This document shows, piece by piece, positions 33,747 to 42,509 of a DNA stretch of 64,000 nucleotides. Numbering within the stretch: the stretch's first letter is position 1; each line of letters opens with the position of its first letter. The position numbers were made by a program, and so were the translations under genes. The notes beneath the pieces were generated by a model. That model was not told the origin of the DNA. It made no database searches and saw nothing but the letters and a program-made list of their open reading frames with translations. Source of the DNA: Sporosarcina globispora (GTDB lineage Bacteria > Bacillota > Bacilli > Bacillales > Cytobacillaceae); NCBI RefSeq assembly GCF_001274725.1, contig NZ_LGUF01000007.1, positions 954,001 to 1,018,000 on the forward strand. The letters run 5' to 3'.

Positions 33747-36700
33747 ATGAAGAAAATTAAAAACTGGTTAAATATTGCAGTGGTTATGGCTATTATTTTC
33801 TCATTTTTCAGTCCAATTTCCCAGACGCATGGATCGACAAAAGCAGCCGCCATGATTGATTTAGCGGAACCTGTGCTGAAGGACGGGAAAGTGACGTTAA
33901 CCTGGAAAACAATTTTATCTGTCCAGAATCAAAGCCAGGAAACCTATAAGATTATTAAGAACGATGAAATCCTAGAGGTCGAGCCCATTTTGATATCGAC
34001 TGAAATCATAGATGAAAATGTCATTAAAACATACGAGTATATTGACCAGGCTGCAGCAGAAGGACAAGTATATGTATACTCCATTAAGGGCCAACAGGGG
34101 GACGTAGAGCTAACAAGTGCTGCAAAAACGGTATCGGTATACATAGAGGACTCACAATCCTCACCAGCAGAAAGTGAAGAGCCTGAAGAAAAAGCAACAG
34201 AAGAAAAGATTGGAACTGCAGAATCTTCAGAAGGCAGTCAAGAACAAGCAGTGCATGAACAGGATTCCGCTTCAAAAGAAGAACCAACTAATTCTGTTGG
34301 TGAAGAGGTTATACTAGGTAACCCTAAACTTGAAAATATCATCCGCGAGCAGCTGCCTAAACCAGAAGGGACTCTTTTAAAGGAGGATCTGGAAAAGTTA
34401 ACTTTCCTGAATATAAATGACCGATTTGGGGATGTTGATAGTTTAAAAGGATTAGAGCTTGCTGTTAATCTCCAGCATTTAATAATTGAAGATGTGTCGA
34501 TATCAGATATCAGTATCCTGGAAAACTTCACGAACCTCACTCAATTAAAACTAAATTCATTGCCTTTGGAGAATATTGATAGTCTTTTAATGCTTCCGCT
34601 TCTGGAGAAAGTTCAAATAGGGAATCTGAAGATGAACCTAAGTCAATCAGAAGTGCTAAAGGATTTATCCCATAGAGGCATTCAGATTGAAATTTTAGAT
34701 GACAGTAAATCGTTTCTTTTAAATGTCTATCGGATTACCGAATCCTCTGCTCAAGTTTCATGGGGGATGTACGGGAGTGGTAAGGTTGATCAATACACTT
34801 TATCTGTTAATGGGGAAATCGTTGCCACACTGGATGGCGGCGTATATGAATACCATTTAACAGGGCTGAAGCCATCAACCTCCTACAATATTAAAGTAAG
34901 CGCTTTAAGTACTGGAAGTGTAATGGCAGAAAATGATTATTCCTTTACAACACTGCCTTCTCCATTAGGAGAAAAAGTGAAAATATCGGACTCTAATCTT
35001 GAAGCAGCCATCAAGGAAGAGCTTGGCCATGATCGTGACCTTTATACGAGTGATATGGAAAGATTGACGGCCCTCTTTGCTCCGGGAATGGAAATTGAGT
35101 CGCTGGATGGTTTAGAGCATGCAGTAAATTTGGAACATCTGGTTATTTACGATAACAAAATAGAGGATTTAGCTCCTCTGAAAAATCTAACAAAGCTTGT
35201 GATTCTTGATATTGGCGATAACCCTGTTTCGGATTCTTCTGTTTTTAAGAATCTAAAGGAGCTTGCCAATCTGGATTTATCCTACACAGAATTTGAAGAT
35301 TTTACTTTCTTAAAAGAACTTCCAAGCCTTCAAGCAGTTTATCTATATGGAAACCTTCAGATTGAGGATCATGCTCCATCTATGGATGCGATTGAGTATC
35401 TGCGTTCAAAAGGTGTGGAAGTGAATTACGAATTGGACGAGAATGTGAATATGGATATCTATACTGATTTTGTGAATGAATCGAAAATCGGAATCACCTG
35501 GGACTATTGGACAGAGGAAGAGGATGATTACTCCTATCCGGATCAATACGTCCTTTCTGTGGATGGTGTTGAAAAAGAATTCTCAGGCGAAACAAACTCA
35601 GAAATTTTAACTGATTTGAAGCCAGACACAGAGTATAGTTTTAAAGTTAAGGCCTATCAGGAAGGGAAATTAATCGGAAAGGCAGCGCTGACTGTAAAAA
35701 CGGCACCGCGGCCAACTGGAGATATTATTCATTTTCCGGATAAGAAACTGGAAAAAGCGTTGAAGGAAAGACTTGGGCTGGATCGTGATATCCAGGAAAG
35801 CGACATGCTCGGGCTCGTATCGATTGACTTGTCATCAGCTGGAATTAAGGACCTATCCGGTTTGGAGAAAGCGGTCAATCTGGAGGATCTGTCTCTTTGG
35901 GATAATCATATAAAAGACTTATCACCCTTAGGCGGCTTGGAACATTTAATGAGTCTGGATTTGGATGGAAATCCGATTACAGACCTTAAACCGCTAACAG
36001 GATTATCTAATCTGCTTGCATTGTTTCTTTCCAATACAGGGATTAAAGACTTTTCCAGCTTAAATGAATTGTCCGGCTTAATGTATTTGACCCTTTCAAA
36101 TAACGGTATCGAAAGCATTCCGGACATATCTGGGCTGAAAAACCTCGAAATATTGGAGCTGAACAGCAATGACATAACATCTCTTAAGGGACTTGAAGGA
36201 CTGTCAAACCTAATGATGCTTACAATTGAAAGCAATCCGGTATCCGACTTTTCAGCGCTGTCCAAAATGAAGCTGCTTTATTTAGATGCTTCTTATACAG
36301 ATATGCAAAATCTTGATTGGGCAGCAAATTTAACCCAGTTAGAGGTCCTTGCTATTGCCGGGAACAGCCTCAGTAACATTTCACAGCTGAAGAATTTAAA
36401 AAACTTACTCATGCTTATGGCGAATGATAATCAGATCAGTGAGATTAGTGTTCTTCTTGAGCTTGAAAAGTTAGAATATGTAACCTTATTTAACAATGAA
36501 GGACTGGACCTGTCAGAAGGCTCCGAAGCAATGAAAATCATAGAACAGCTGCTGGGAAAGGGAGTCTTTGTTGAATACAAAGACTTTAATGAAGGAATGC
36601 TTAATTTTGACTCAATAACCTCAACAAGTAATACCATTGATGTGTCCTGGACATATGAAGGGGAAGAGGAGATTGAGGAGTATCAGCTATATCTGAATGG

Positions 36701-37367
36701 CGAGCAAATAGGAAGTGCAGATCCCTCTGAACCTTTCTTTACTTTTGAAGGATTGGAATCAGGAAAAGAATATGAAATAGCTGTAGAAGCATGGTCTGGA
36801 GAAGAATTAATAGACTACGGCTTTGCTTATGTGTGGACGTTGAGCGATGATTTGAATTTCACAGATGTCAGTACATCAGATAGCTCAATTGCAGCCTCTT
36901 GGGAATATACAGGCTCAGAGATTGATGAGTATTCTCTTTATCTGGATGGTGAATTAATGGCAACCCTGGAGCCGGAAAAATCATTCTATGAATTCACCGG
37001 CTTAGAGGAAGGTACTGAATACGAAATTAGCATTGAAGCTATTTTGGATGAAGAACCTGTTGCGTTTGATTCACTGCAGATTACCACAGATGAAGCCGTG
37101 GAAGAAGATGGCGGTACTATTCCGGGTAAAAATCCAGGCAAAGGCGGAACACCGGATAAAGATAAAGGAAAACCAGGTTCACCGGCAAAAGATCAGAACG
37201 TGAAAGATAACAAGCCAGCCAAACAGACTGTAAAAGACACTAAATCAGGCAAAAAGCTTCCAAATACAGCGACTAACATGTATAACATGCTGGCGCTGGG
37301 ATTGACTTTGTTATTCGCTGGGTCCATGCTTATGCTACGGCAAAGCAGAAGAAAGAAGCTTGTATAA
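33747..37367 (+). CDS. Cell-wall-anchored leucine-rich-repeat/fibronectin III protein with LPNTA sorting signal
   Basis: Large surface protein, 1206 residues. Order: signal peptide (1-29); a first Fn3-like domain (about 39-130); a Glu/Ser-rich linker (about 140-185); LRR block 1 (about 188-320); Fn3; LRR block 2 (about 410-570); Fn3; LRR block 3 (about 665-930), with 22-residue SDS22/internalin-like repeats (NLEDLSLWDNHIKDLSPLGG is one); two Fn3 domains (about 950-1110); a Gly/Pro/Lys wall-spanning linker; LPNTA (1171-1175), hydrophobic segment and basic tail. Start ATG 33747 follows GAGGGGC. Divergent from the class D sortase. Likely protein-protein or adhesive role; ligand unknown. Confidence 0.9.
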   Translation: MKKIKNWLNIAVVMAIIFSFFSPISQTHGSTKAAAMIDLAEPVLKDGKVTLTWKTILSVQNQSQETYKIIKNDEILEVEPILISTEIIDENVIKTYEYIDQAAAEGQVYVYSIKGQQGDVELTSAAKTVSVYIEDSQSSPAESEEPEEKATEEKIGTAESSEGSQEQAVHEQDSASKEEPTNSVGEEVILGNPKLENIIREQLPKPEGTLLKEDLEKLTFLNINDRFGDVDSLKGLELAVNLQHLIIEDVSISDISILENFTNLTQLKLNSLPLENIDSLLMLPLLEKVQIGNLKMNLSQSEVLKDLSHRGIQIEILDDSKSFLLNVYRITESSAQVSWGMYGSGKVDQYTLSVNGEIVATLDGGVYEYHLTGLKPSTSYNIKVSALSTGSVMAENDYSFTTLPSPLGEKVKISDSNLEAAIKEELGHDRDLYTSDMERLTALFAPGMEIESLDGLEHAVNLEHLVIYDNKIEDLAPLKNLTKLVILDIGDNPVSDSSVFKNLKELANLDLSYTEFEDFTFLKELPSLQAVYLYGNLQIEDHAPSMDAIEYLRSKGVEVNYELDENVNMDIYTDFVNESKIGITWDYWTEEEDDYSYPDQYVLSVDGVEKEFSGETNSEILTDLKPDTEYSFKVKAYQEGKLIGKAALTVKTAPRPTGDIIHFPDKKLEKALKERLGLDRDIQESDMLGLVSIDLSSAGIKDLSGLEKAVNLEDLSLWDNHIKDLSPLGGLEHLMSLDLDGNPITDLKPLTGLSNLLALFLSNTGIKDFSSLNELSGLMYLTLSNNGIESIPDISGLKNLEILELNSNDITSLKGLEGLSNLMMLTIESNPVSDFSALSKMKLLYLDASYTDMQNLDWAANLTQLEVLAIAGNSLSNISQLKNLKNLLMLMANDNQISEISVLLELEKLEYVTLFNNEGLDLSEGSEAMKIIEQLLGKGVFVEYKDFNEGMLNFDSITSTSNTIDVSWTYEGEEEIEEYQLYLNGEQIGSADPSEPFFTFEGLESGKEYEIAVEAWSGEELIDYGFAYVWTLSDDLNFTDVSTSDSSIAASWEYTGSEIDEYSLYLDGELMATLEPEKSFYEFTGLEEGTEYEISIEAILDEEPVAFDSLQITTDEAVEEDGGTIPGKNPGKGGTPDKDKGKPGSPAKDQNVKDNKPAKQTVKDTKSGKKLPNTATNMYNMLALGLTLLFAGSMLMLRQSRRKKLV

Positions 37368-37378
37368 AAGTAAGCAGG

Positions 37379-37403
37379 ATCCCTCCTTATATGGGGGGAT
37401 TTT
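37379..37403 (+). terminator. Terminator of the LPNTA protein gene
   Basis: Arms ATCCCTCC and GGGGGGAT (one G-U pair) with a short T-run. Confidence 0.7.
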
Positions 37404-37438
37404 GCTATGTCAATGTAATAGGAAGGAAATAATTTATC

Positions 37439-37657
37439 ATGAAAAAAGTAGTGAACCTATCATTCATATTATTGATTCTATTAGCAAGCGGATGCAGCAG
37501 TCAGAAAGAGGCCGAAAAAAATGAAAGGGAACTAGCCAAACTGCAAAAAGAAGTGAGCGAGCTAAGAATTGAAAATACGAAACTAAAAATGGAAAATACA
37601 AAATTGGAGAGGAAACTGAAAACAATCATAAAGGAGAGAACCGACAGCAAAAATTAA
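37439..37657 (+). CDS. Small coiled-coil lipoprotein
   Basis: A 72-residue lipoprotein: signal with lipobox LASGC (Cys19), then one long charged coiled coil with near-perfect repeats (IENTKLKMENTKLERKLK). It resembles murein-lipoprotein-like spacers by shape only. Start ATG 37439 follows GGAAGGAA. It lies 71 bases after the LPNTA gene, beyond its terminator. The lysine-rich end could contact anionic wall polymer. No family recognised. Confidence 0.75.
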   Translation: MKKVVNLSFILLILLASGCSSQKEAEKNERELAKLQKEVSELRIENTKLKMENTKLERKLKTIIKERTDSKN

Positions 37658-37769
37658 CTGATTGGATTCTATCTCCCCCTTTTCAATAATTTACTATTAT
37701 TAGATATAAGAAGAAATGCTATGATAAATATGTCTAAAAATACAGATAAATGTCATATAGGGGGAAAGA

Positions 37770-39188
37770 ATGAAAAGGATCAGTCAATTTTTAATCCTGT
37801 TGTTGTCGGTGTTTGCAATTATATGGAATATAGATGTGCCAGAGGCAAAGGCAAATTCAAACTTTGAAAGGATTTCGGGAGATAACCGAATACATACAGC
37901 TATTAAAATATCACAAAGGGGCTGGCCAAAGGGACTGGTTTCACAGGAAAGAGCCGTTATCCTGGCTAGGGCTGATAATCCGGCTGATGCTTTGGCGGCC
38001 GCAAGTCTGGTTGGTGTAAAGGATGCCCCAATTCTACTAACCTACCCAAACAAAATCGATACGGCCACTTTAAATGAACTGTCACGCTTAAAAGCTGCAA
38101 AAGTTTATATTCTGGGTGGAACAGGTGCGATTAGTGCAGGGGTGGAAAATGCGATCAGAAACAAAGGAATTGCCACACAAAGGGTTAAAGGGAGCACTCG
38201 CTATGATACGGCAGCTGCCATCAATTCCATAACAGGGGCTTCATCAACGAAAGCCATTCTCGTAAACGGGGATACCATTGTCGATGCATTGCCTGCATCC
38301 AGCTATTCAGCTATTAATAAAATCCCTATCTATCTTGCAAAAAAGGATTCGCTGCCAAAAGCCCTCCCTCCTGCGATCAAAGAGGTAATCATTTTTGGCG
38401 GAACAGGAGTGGTCAGCGAGAACTTAAAAAAGTCACTTGCTGCAAAGGGGATTAAGGTACAAAGAGTGTCAGGCGAAAACCGATACAGCACAAGTGTAGA
38501 GGCAGCAAACTTAAATAATAATACTGAAAATGTCATTTTTGTAAGGGGCACATCCACCAATCAAACATACCCTGAATATCCGGATGCAGTTGCTTCTTCC
38601 GGATTGGCAAAAAAGCTAAACACAAATATTGTGCTCGTCCATCCAACAAGCGTCCAGGACCCGGTCTATGATTATGTAAATCAAATCGATCCAAAGGTAT
38701 ACGTCCTGGGAGGAACAGGAGCTGTAACAGATAAGGTACTGACTGGCTATGGCCTTTTAGCTGCCAATTCCTGCCCGCCTTTTAACTGGCCGGCAGATGG
38801 GACGCTTACTTCAGGATTTGGACCGCGCTGGGGCAGCTTTCACTATGGAATTGATATAGCCAAAAAAGGAGATGTGCCAGTCAAAGCAGCCTATGATGGA
38901 ACCGTGAGCTATGCCGGCTACATGAATGGATATGGGAATACCATTATGATTAGACATAGAGGGGACACGCAGGAAACGTTATATGCACACTTAAGGAGCA
39001 TATCAGTCAAGAAGGGCCAGTTGGTAAAAACCGGACAGCAGATTGGCTGGATGGGCAGTACTGGCCAGGTAACCGGTCAGCATCTTCATTTTGAAACACA
39101 TTTGGGGTTATGGAATGGATCGAAGTCCAATGCGGTTGATCCAATTAAGCTGCTGCCGAATTCATCAACGCCTGCTTCTTGTTTTTAA
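37770..39188 (+). CDS. Secreted CWB2 M23-family (LytM-like) peptidase
   Basis: Wall-bound endopeptidase, 472 residues. Seen: signal peptide (1-29), three CWB2 repeats (about 33-330; RISGDNRIHTA, RVKGSTRYDTA, RVSGENRYSTS), then an M23 domain (about 345-460) with zinc ligands in HYGIDIA (HxxxD) and HLHFE (HxH). The repeats tether the enzyme to wall polymer; the M23 part cuts peptide cross-links or is a LytM factor. Both zinc motifs are intact, so activity is expected. Start ATG 37770 follows GGGGGAAAG. Confidence 0.92.
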   Translation: MKRISQFLILLLSVFAIIWNIDVPEAKANSNFERISGDNRIHTAIKISQRGWPKGLVSQERAVILARADNPADALAAASLVGVKDAPILLTYPNKIDTATLNELSRLKAAKVYILGGTGAISAGVENAIRNKGIATQRVKGSTRYDTAAAINSITGASSTKAILVNGDTIVDALPASSYSAINKIPIYLAKKDSLPKALPPAIKEVIIFGGTGVVSENLKKSLAAKGIKVQRVSGENRYSTSVEAANLNNNTENVIFVRGTSTNQTYPEYPDAVASSGLAKKLNTNIVLVHPTSVQDPVYDYVNQIDPKVYVLGGTGAVTDKVLTGYGLLAANSCPPFNWPADGTLTSGFGPRWGSFHYGIDIAKKGDVPVKAAYDGTVSYAGYMNGYGNTIMIRHRGDTQETLYAHLRSISVKKGQLVKTGQQIGWMGSTGQVTGQHLHFETHLGLWNGSKSNAVDPIKLLPNSSTPASCF

Positions 39189-39202
39189 ATAATTTGTTTA
39201 AA

Positions 39203-39237
39203 GGCTTGCTTACATTCTTATAGCAGGTCTTTTTTTA
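39203..39237 (+). terminator. Terminator of the CWB2-M23 gene
   Basis: Arms GGCTTGCT and AGCAGGTC (two G-U pairs) followed by T7. Confidence 0.7.
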
Positions 39238-39312
39238 TGGGATTCATGAAGTATTAAAAATCTATAACATCTCAGAGAGTGTTTACAGAAAAAGTTTTTT
39301 TATGTAGAATTT

Positions 39313-39329
39313 TGTAATGGAACTGTAAA
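39313..39329 (+). promoter_or_regulatory. WalR-box-like site before the polysaccharide operon
   Basis: TGTAAT, GGAAC, TGTAAA: exact match to TGTWAH-N5-TGTWAH. It lies about 200 bases before the first glycosyltransferase. A TTGACT (39353) with a TATGGT 16 bases on is a candidate promoter just downstream. The rest of the 39238-39525 gap is AT-rich and holds no gene. Confidence 0.5.
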
Positions 39330-39525
39330 TATATTAACAAATTACAGTCATTGACTTTTGTTAATGACAAAATATGGTGAAGAATACTTTAACCTGGTAG
39401 TGAGAGGTAAATAGAATTAAAAACCTAAATGTAAAATCGATATGATAAAATAATGTAGAATACTGTTAAAAAATAGGTGATTCTAACTATGGTTTAATTG
39501 ATTCTACCACATAGGAGGATAGTGA

Positions 39526-40728
39526 GTGAATAAAAAGATCCTTATTATCTCACAGCATTTCTATCCTGAAATTGGCAGTGCGGGGAATAGAATCAAGAAC
39601 ATCTATCAATTATTAGTAAAAGAAGGATATGAAGTTTCAGTAATTACTAATGATCCAGCTTATCCTAATAAAAAAATATATGAGGATAGAACCTTTTGGA
39701 ATGATCCATCTATTAAAGATAACGCTCCGAATATTAGCCGAATCCAAGTGACTAATAGAAAATATTCTAGAAGCATAACTAATAGGCTGTTTTTTTATGT
39801 AGAGGTAGCATTAAAGCAAACTCTAAGAATAATGAAGGATAAGGGACATTACGATATTGTATTTGTCACGTCTCCGCCAATATTTATTGCTATAGTTGGG
39901 TTTTTGGCTAAAGTAAAATTTAAAAGCCGTTTTCTGCTGGATATTAGAGATTTATGGCCAGAGTCACTAAAAGGCGTTGGTGTTTTTAATAACACAATTA
40001 TTATAAAAGTGTTTGCTACTATTGAAAAGTTTCTATATAAGCAAGCTGACCACATTATTGTAAATAGTCAGGGTTTCGTTGATTATATTAACAATAAGGC
40101 GTCTATTCCTTTTGATAATATAAGCTACATCCCCAATGCGGCGAGAGAAGATGAAATTAATGGAAATCCTCAGTTAACGGGGGGGGGCAAGGTGATTTAT
40201 ACAGGCAATATTGGGCTTGCGCAAAACATTGACTTTTTCAAACAATTAGCTAAAAAGTTAAGCCTGCATAATATTGATCTGACTATTATCGGATATGGCA
40301 TAAAAAGTAAAGAATTAAAAGAGTTTATTTTTCGGGAGAAGCTTAAGAATGTCACGTTGCAGTCGCCCCTTACCCGACAGGAATGTCTTGAAATGATATC
40401 CCTGCATCATATTGGAATTGTCAGTCTTAATGATAAAGAAGTATTTGATACAGTCTTGCCTGGAAAAGTTGTAGACTATATGACATGCAAAATTCCAATT
40501 GTGGCTGCAGTATCAGGGTATTCAAAAAAAGTGATAGAACAAAATAAAGTAGGCTTGGTGTCAGAATCAAGGGATGTGGATGAAATTGTTAAACACATTC
40601 AACAGCTGCTTAATGATTCTAAGAAAAGAGAAGAGATGTCCCAAAATAGCGAGAAGTCGATTCGGGAAAGCTTCCTTTGGGAGAAGAATATAAAAAGATT
40701 AAATGAAATCATAGAAAGAATAAATTAG
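39526..40728 (+). CDS. GT4-family glycosyltransferase (WbuB-like)
   Basis: Retaining glycosyltransferase, GT-B fold, for a cell-surface glycan. Seen: N-terminal SQHFYPEIGSAGNRIKN (WbuB/WcaI-like acceptor domain), LLDIRDLWPES in the middle, and the C-terminal donor domain with VIYTGNIGLAQN and GKVVDYMTCKIPIVA. GTG start 39526 follows AGGAGG. It is the first gene of a two-gene unit ending at the terminator 42073. Odd: a run of nine G at 40179-40187 inside the coding region (LTGGGKV), a possible slippage switch. Confidence 0.88.
   Translation: MNKKILIISQHFYPEIGSAGNRIKNIYQLLVKEGYEVSVITNDPAYPNKKIYEDRTFWNDPSIKDNAPNISRIQVTNRKYSRSITNRLFFYVEVALKQTLRIMKDKGHYDIVFVTSPPIFIAIVGFLAKVKFKSRFLLDIRDLWPESLKGVGVFNNTIIIKVFATIEKFLYKQADHIIVNSQGFVDYINNKASIPFDNISYIPNAAREDEINGNPQLTGGGKVIYTGNIGLAQNIDFFKQLAKKLSLHNIDLTIIGYGIKSKELKEFIFREKLKNVTLQSPLTRQECLEMISLHHIGIVSLNDKEVFDTVLPGKVVDYMTCKIPIVAAVSGYSKKVIEQNKVGLVSESRDVDEIVKHIQQLLNDSKKREEMSQNSEKSIRESFLWEKNIKRLNEIIERIN
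40179..40187 (+). repeat. Nine-base poly-G tract inside a glycosyltransferase gene
   Basis: Nine consecutive G in an AT-rich gene. The current length keeps the frame open; a change of one or two bases would truncate the enzyme about halfway. A candidate phase-variation tract. Confidence 0.8.
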
Positions 40729-40761
40729 ATTCATTCTTAATAATTAATAGAGGTTAAAATT

Positions 40762-42048
40762 ATGAATAAAAAAGTTTGTATGTTCGTCTGGAATCATTTC
40801 ATGAATGATGCGAGAGTTCTGCGGGAATGTACAGCCCTTTCGGAAAGCGGCTATGTGGTGGACCTTGTCTGTATACATGACCCTAAAGACAAAAATATGC
40901 CATACTTCGAAAAGAGAAGTGAAAACTTTAGTATATATAGAGTGAGAAGATATCCAGCTACTCTAATAGCACTTCAAAGATTATTACGATCCTTTTTTAA
41001 GTATAAGGCTATAGGAGCTTTATTCTTAATTATATGGCTCTTATTGTGTTTCCATTTACCTGTCATTTTCGTTCCAGCTACAATTTTTATATTTCTCATT
41101 CTAAAAACAAAATTAAAAGGATTTGTGATCAAGGGAAATGTTATCTTAAGGATGATATTAAGAGGATTCTCTCAAAATTATGCTATTTACCATTCCAATG
41201 ATCTAAATACGCTACCCCAAGGTTATATTTGTGCGAAATGGCGGATGAATAGAAAAAAACTTATCTATGATTCACATGAGGTCCAAACAAGCCGGACAGG
41301 ATACGAAGATCCAAGTTATGGTCGGTTGGAGAAATTTCTTGTGAAAAAGATTGATTCAATGATTGTTGAGAATCATACAAGAGCCAAGTATAACGAGGAC
41401 TTATATGGATTCTATCCAAATGTAGTTCATAATTACCCCTTTAAGCAGATTTCAAACGTAAGTGAAAAAGTTAATATACATGAGATGCTTAATCTGCCAG
41501 CAGATGAAAAGATTTTACTCTATCAGGGTGGTATACAAATTGGCAGAGGGCTTGATAAATTAATTCAAGCCGCACCAAAATTCAATGAAGGGACGCTGGT
41601 ATTAATTGGTGATGGGAAGATTAAGCCTCAATTGTTGAAAATGGTAGATGAGATGGGGCTGCAGGAAAAAGTCAGGTTTATACCAAAAGTACATTTAAGC
41701 GAACTCCCTCAGTATACAAGGAATGCTTATTTAGGCTTCCAAGTGTTGAACAATGTATGTTTTAATCATTATTCCGCATCGTCTAATAAATTGTTTGAAT
41801 ATATGATGGCCGGAGTCCCGGTTGTCGCTTGCAGCTTTCCTGAAATTAAGAGAGTTGTAGAGGGAGACAGGACAGGTATTTGCATCGACTCACATAATCC
41901 TGATCAAATTGCAAGTGCAGTTAATCTGCTTTTGGAAGATACTGAATTGTATAAGGGATTAAGCGAGAACAGCCGGAGAGCTAGTAGGAAGTATAATTGG
42001 GAAGAAGAAAAACATTATTTTCTCAAAATATATAGTTCAATAGCTTAA
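40762..42048 (+). CDS. GT4-family glycosyltransferase
   Basis: 428-residue GT-B glycosyltransferase with a short hydrophobic stretch around 75-110 that may anchor it to the membrane. Seen: KVCMFVWNHFMNDARV at the N-terminus, LIYDSHEVQTS in the acceptor domain, then donor-domain motifs LLYQGGIQIGRGLDKLI (quoted in part) and SNKLFEYMMAGVPVVAC, typical of GT4. ATG 40762 follows AGAGG, 33 bases after the previous gene. Both belong to the same transcription unit. Confidence 0.88.
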   Translation: MNKKVCMFVWNHFMNDARVLRECTALSESGYVVDLVCIHDPKDKNMPYFEKRSENFSIYRVRRYPATLIALQRLLRSFFKYKAIGALFLIIWLLLCFHLPVIFVPATIFIFLILKTKLKGFVIKGNVILRMILRGFSQNYAIYHSNDLNTLPQGYICAKWRMNRKKLIYDSHEVQTSRTGYEDPSYGRLEKFLVKKIDSMIVENHTRAKYNEDLYGFYPNVVHNYPFKQISNVSEKVNIHEMLNLPADEKILLYQGGIQIGRGLDKLIQAAPKFNEGTLVLIGDGKIKPQLLKMVDEMGLQEKVRFIPKVHLSELPQYTRNAYLGFQVLNNVCFNHYSASSNKLFEYMMAGVPVVACSFPEIKRVVEGDRTGICIDSHNPDQIASAVNLLLEDTELYKGLSENSRRASRKYNWEEEKHYFLKIYSSIA

Positions 42049-42072
42049 TATGTACTTATATGAATTAAGTCT

Positions 42073-42100
42073 ACATCCCGTTGCTTAACGGGATGTTTTT
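42073..42100 (+). terminator. Terminator after the first two glycosyltransferases
   Basis: Perfect arms ACATCCCGTT and AACGGGATGT with a 4-base loop and T6. Confidence 0.9.
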
Positions 42101-42179
42101 TATTATGCTCATAGGTATTGAGATGCTGATTATTAATAGAATAAATTAATCTGAAAAGGGTCGAGAGGAGAGAATTAAG

Positions 42180-42509
42180 CTGGGTAACGAAATTGGTTCT
42201 GATCATATACAAAAGCAACTTAATAAAATCATACAAGAAAATGAAGAGCTTAAGAAATTGAATAAAGAGTTGGCGGATTTGCTGAAAATAGAAAAACAGA
42301 AAGCAATCCAACTAAGATATTCAAAAGTTGAATATGCTGAAAAGATGATTAGTTCTATCGAACAGGAAGAAAATCTATTAAGGGATTATCAGAAGCTTCA
42401 AAAAAAGTATAGTGCGCTGTCTGAATCAAAGTTAGGGAATTTAACTTTACGATACTGGAGTTGGAGAAAAAAGTTAGGAGGAGGAAAGTTTGAAAAAAGA
42501 GCAAAATGA
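42180..42509 (+). CDS. Coiled-coil protein with SKLG-LTL-YW-WR tail (first copy), non-canonical start
   Basis: About 109 residues, almost entirely a charged coiled coil (EENEELKKLNKELADLLK-like heptads), ending in SKLGNLTLRYWSWRKK. The heptads extend upstream of the only NTG codon (TTG 42258), and the frame is open from a stop at about 42150. The best ribosome site (GAGAGGAG, 42163-42170) points to CTG 42180 as start. This is unusual, and an upstream sequencing or mutational indel is the alternative. The end overlaps the next gene by 20 bases. The same tail occurs in the protein at 46444-46941 (SKLGKLTLKYWQWRRK), so the two are paralogues, each just ahead of a giant glycosyltransferase. Confidence 0.65.
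   Translation: MGNEIGSDHIQKQLNKIIQENEELKKLNKELADLLKIEKQKAIQLRYSKVEYAEKMISSIEQEENLLRDYQKLQKKYSALSESKLGNLTLRYWSWRKKLGGGKFEKRAK

Noticed and set aside
42045-42311. 88-residue minus-strand frame after the second glycosyltransferase
   Set aside because: It crosses the strong terminator at 42073-42100 and is antisense to the coiled-coil gene; Phe/Leu-rich shadow of an AT-rich strand.
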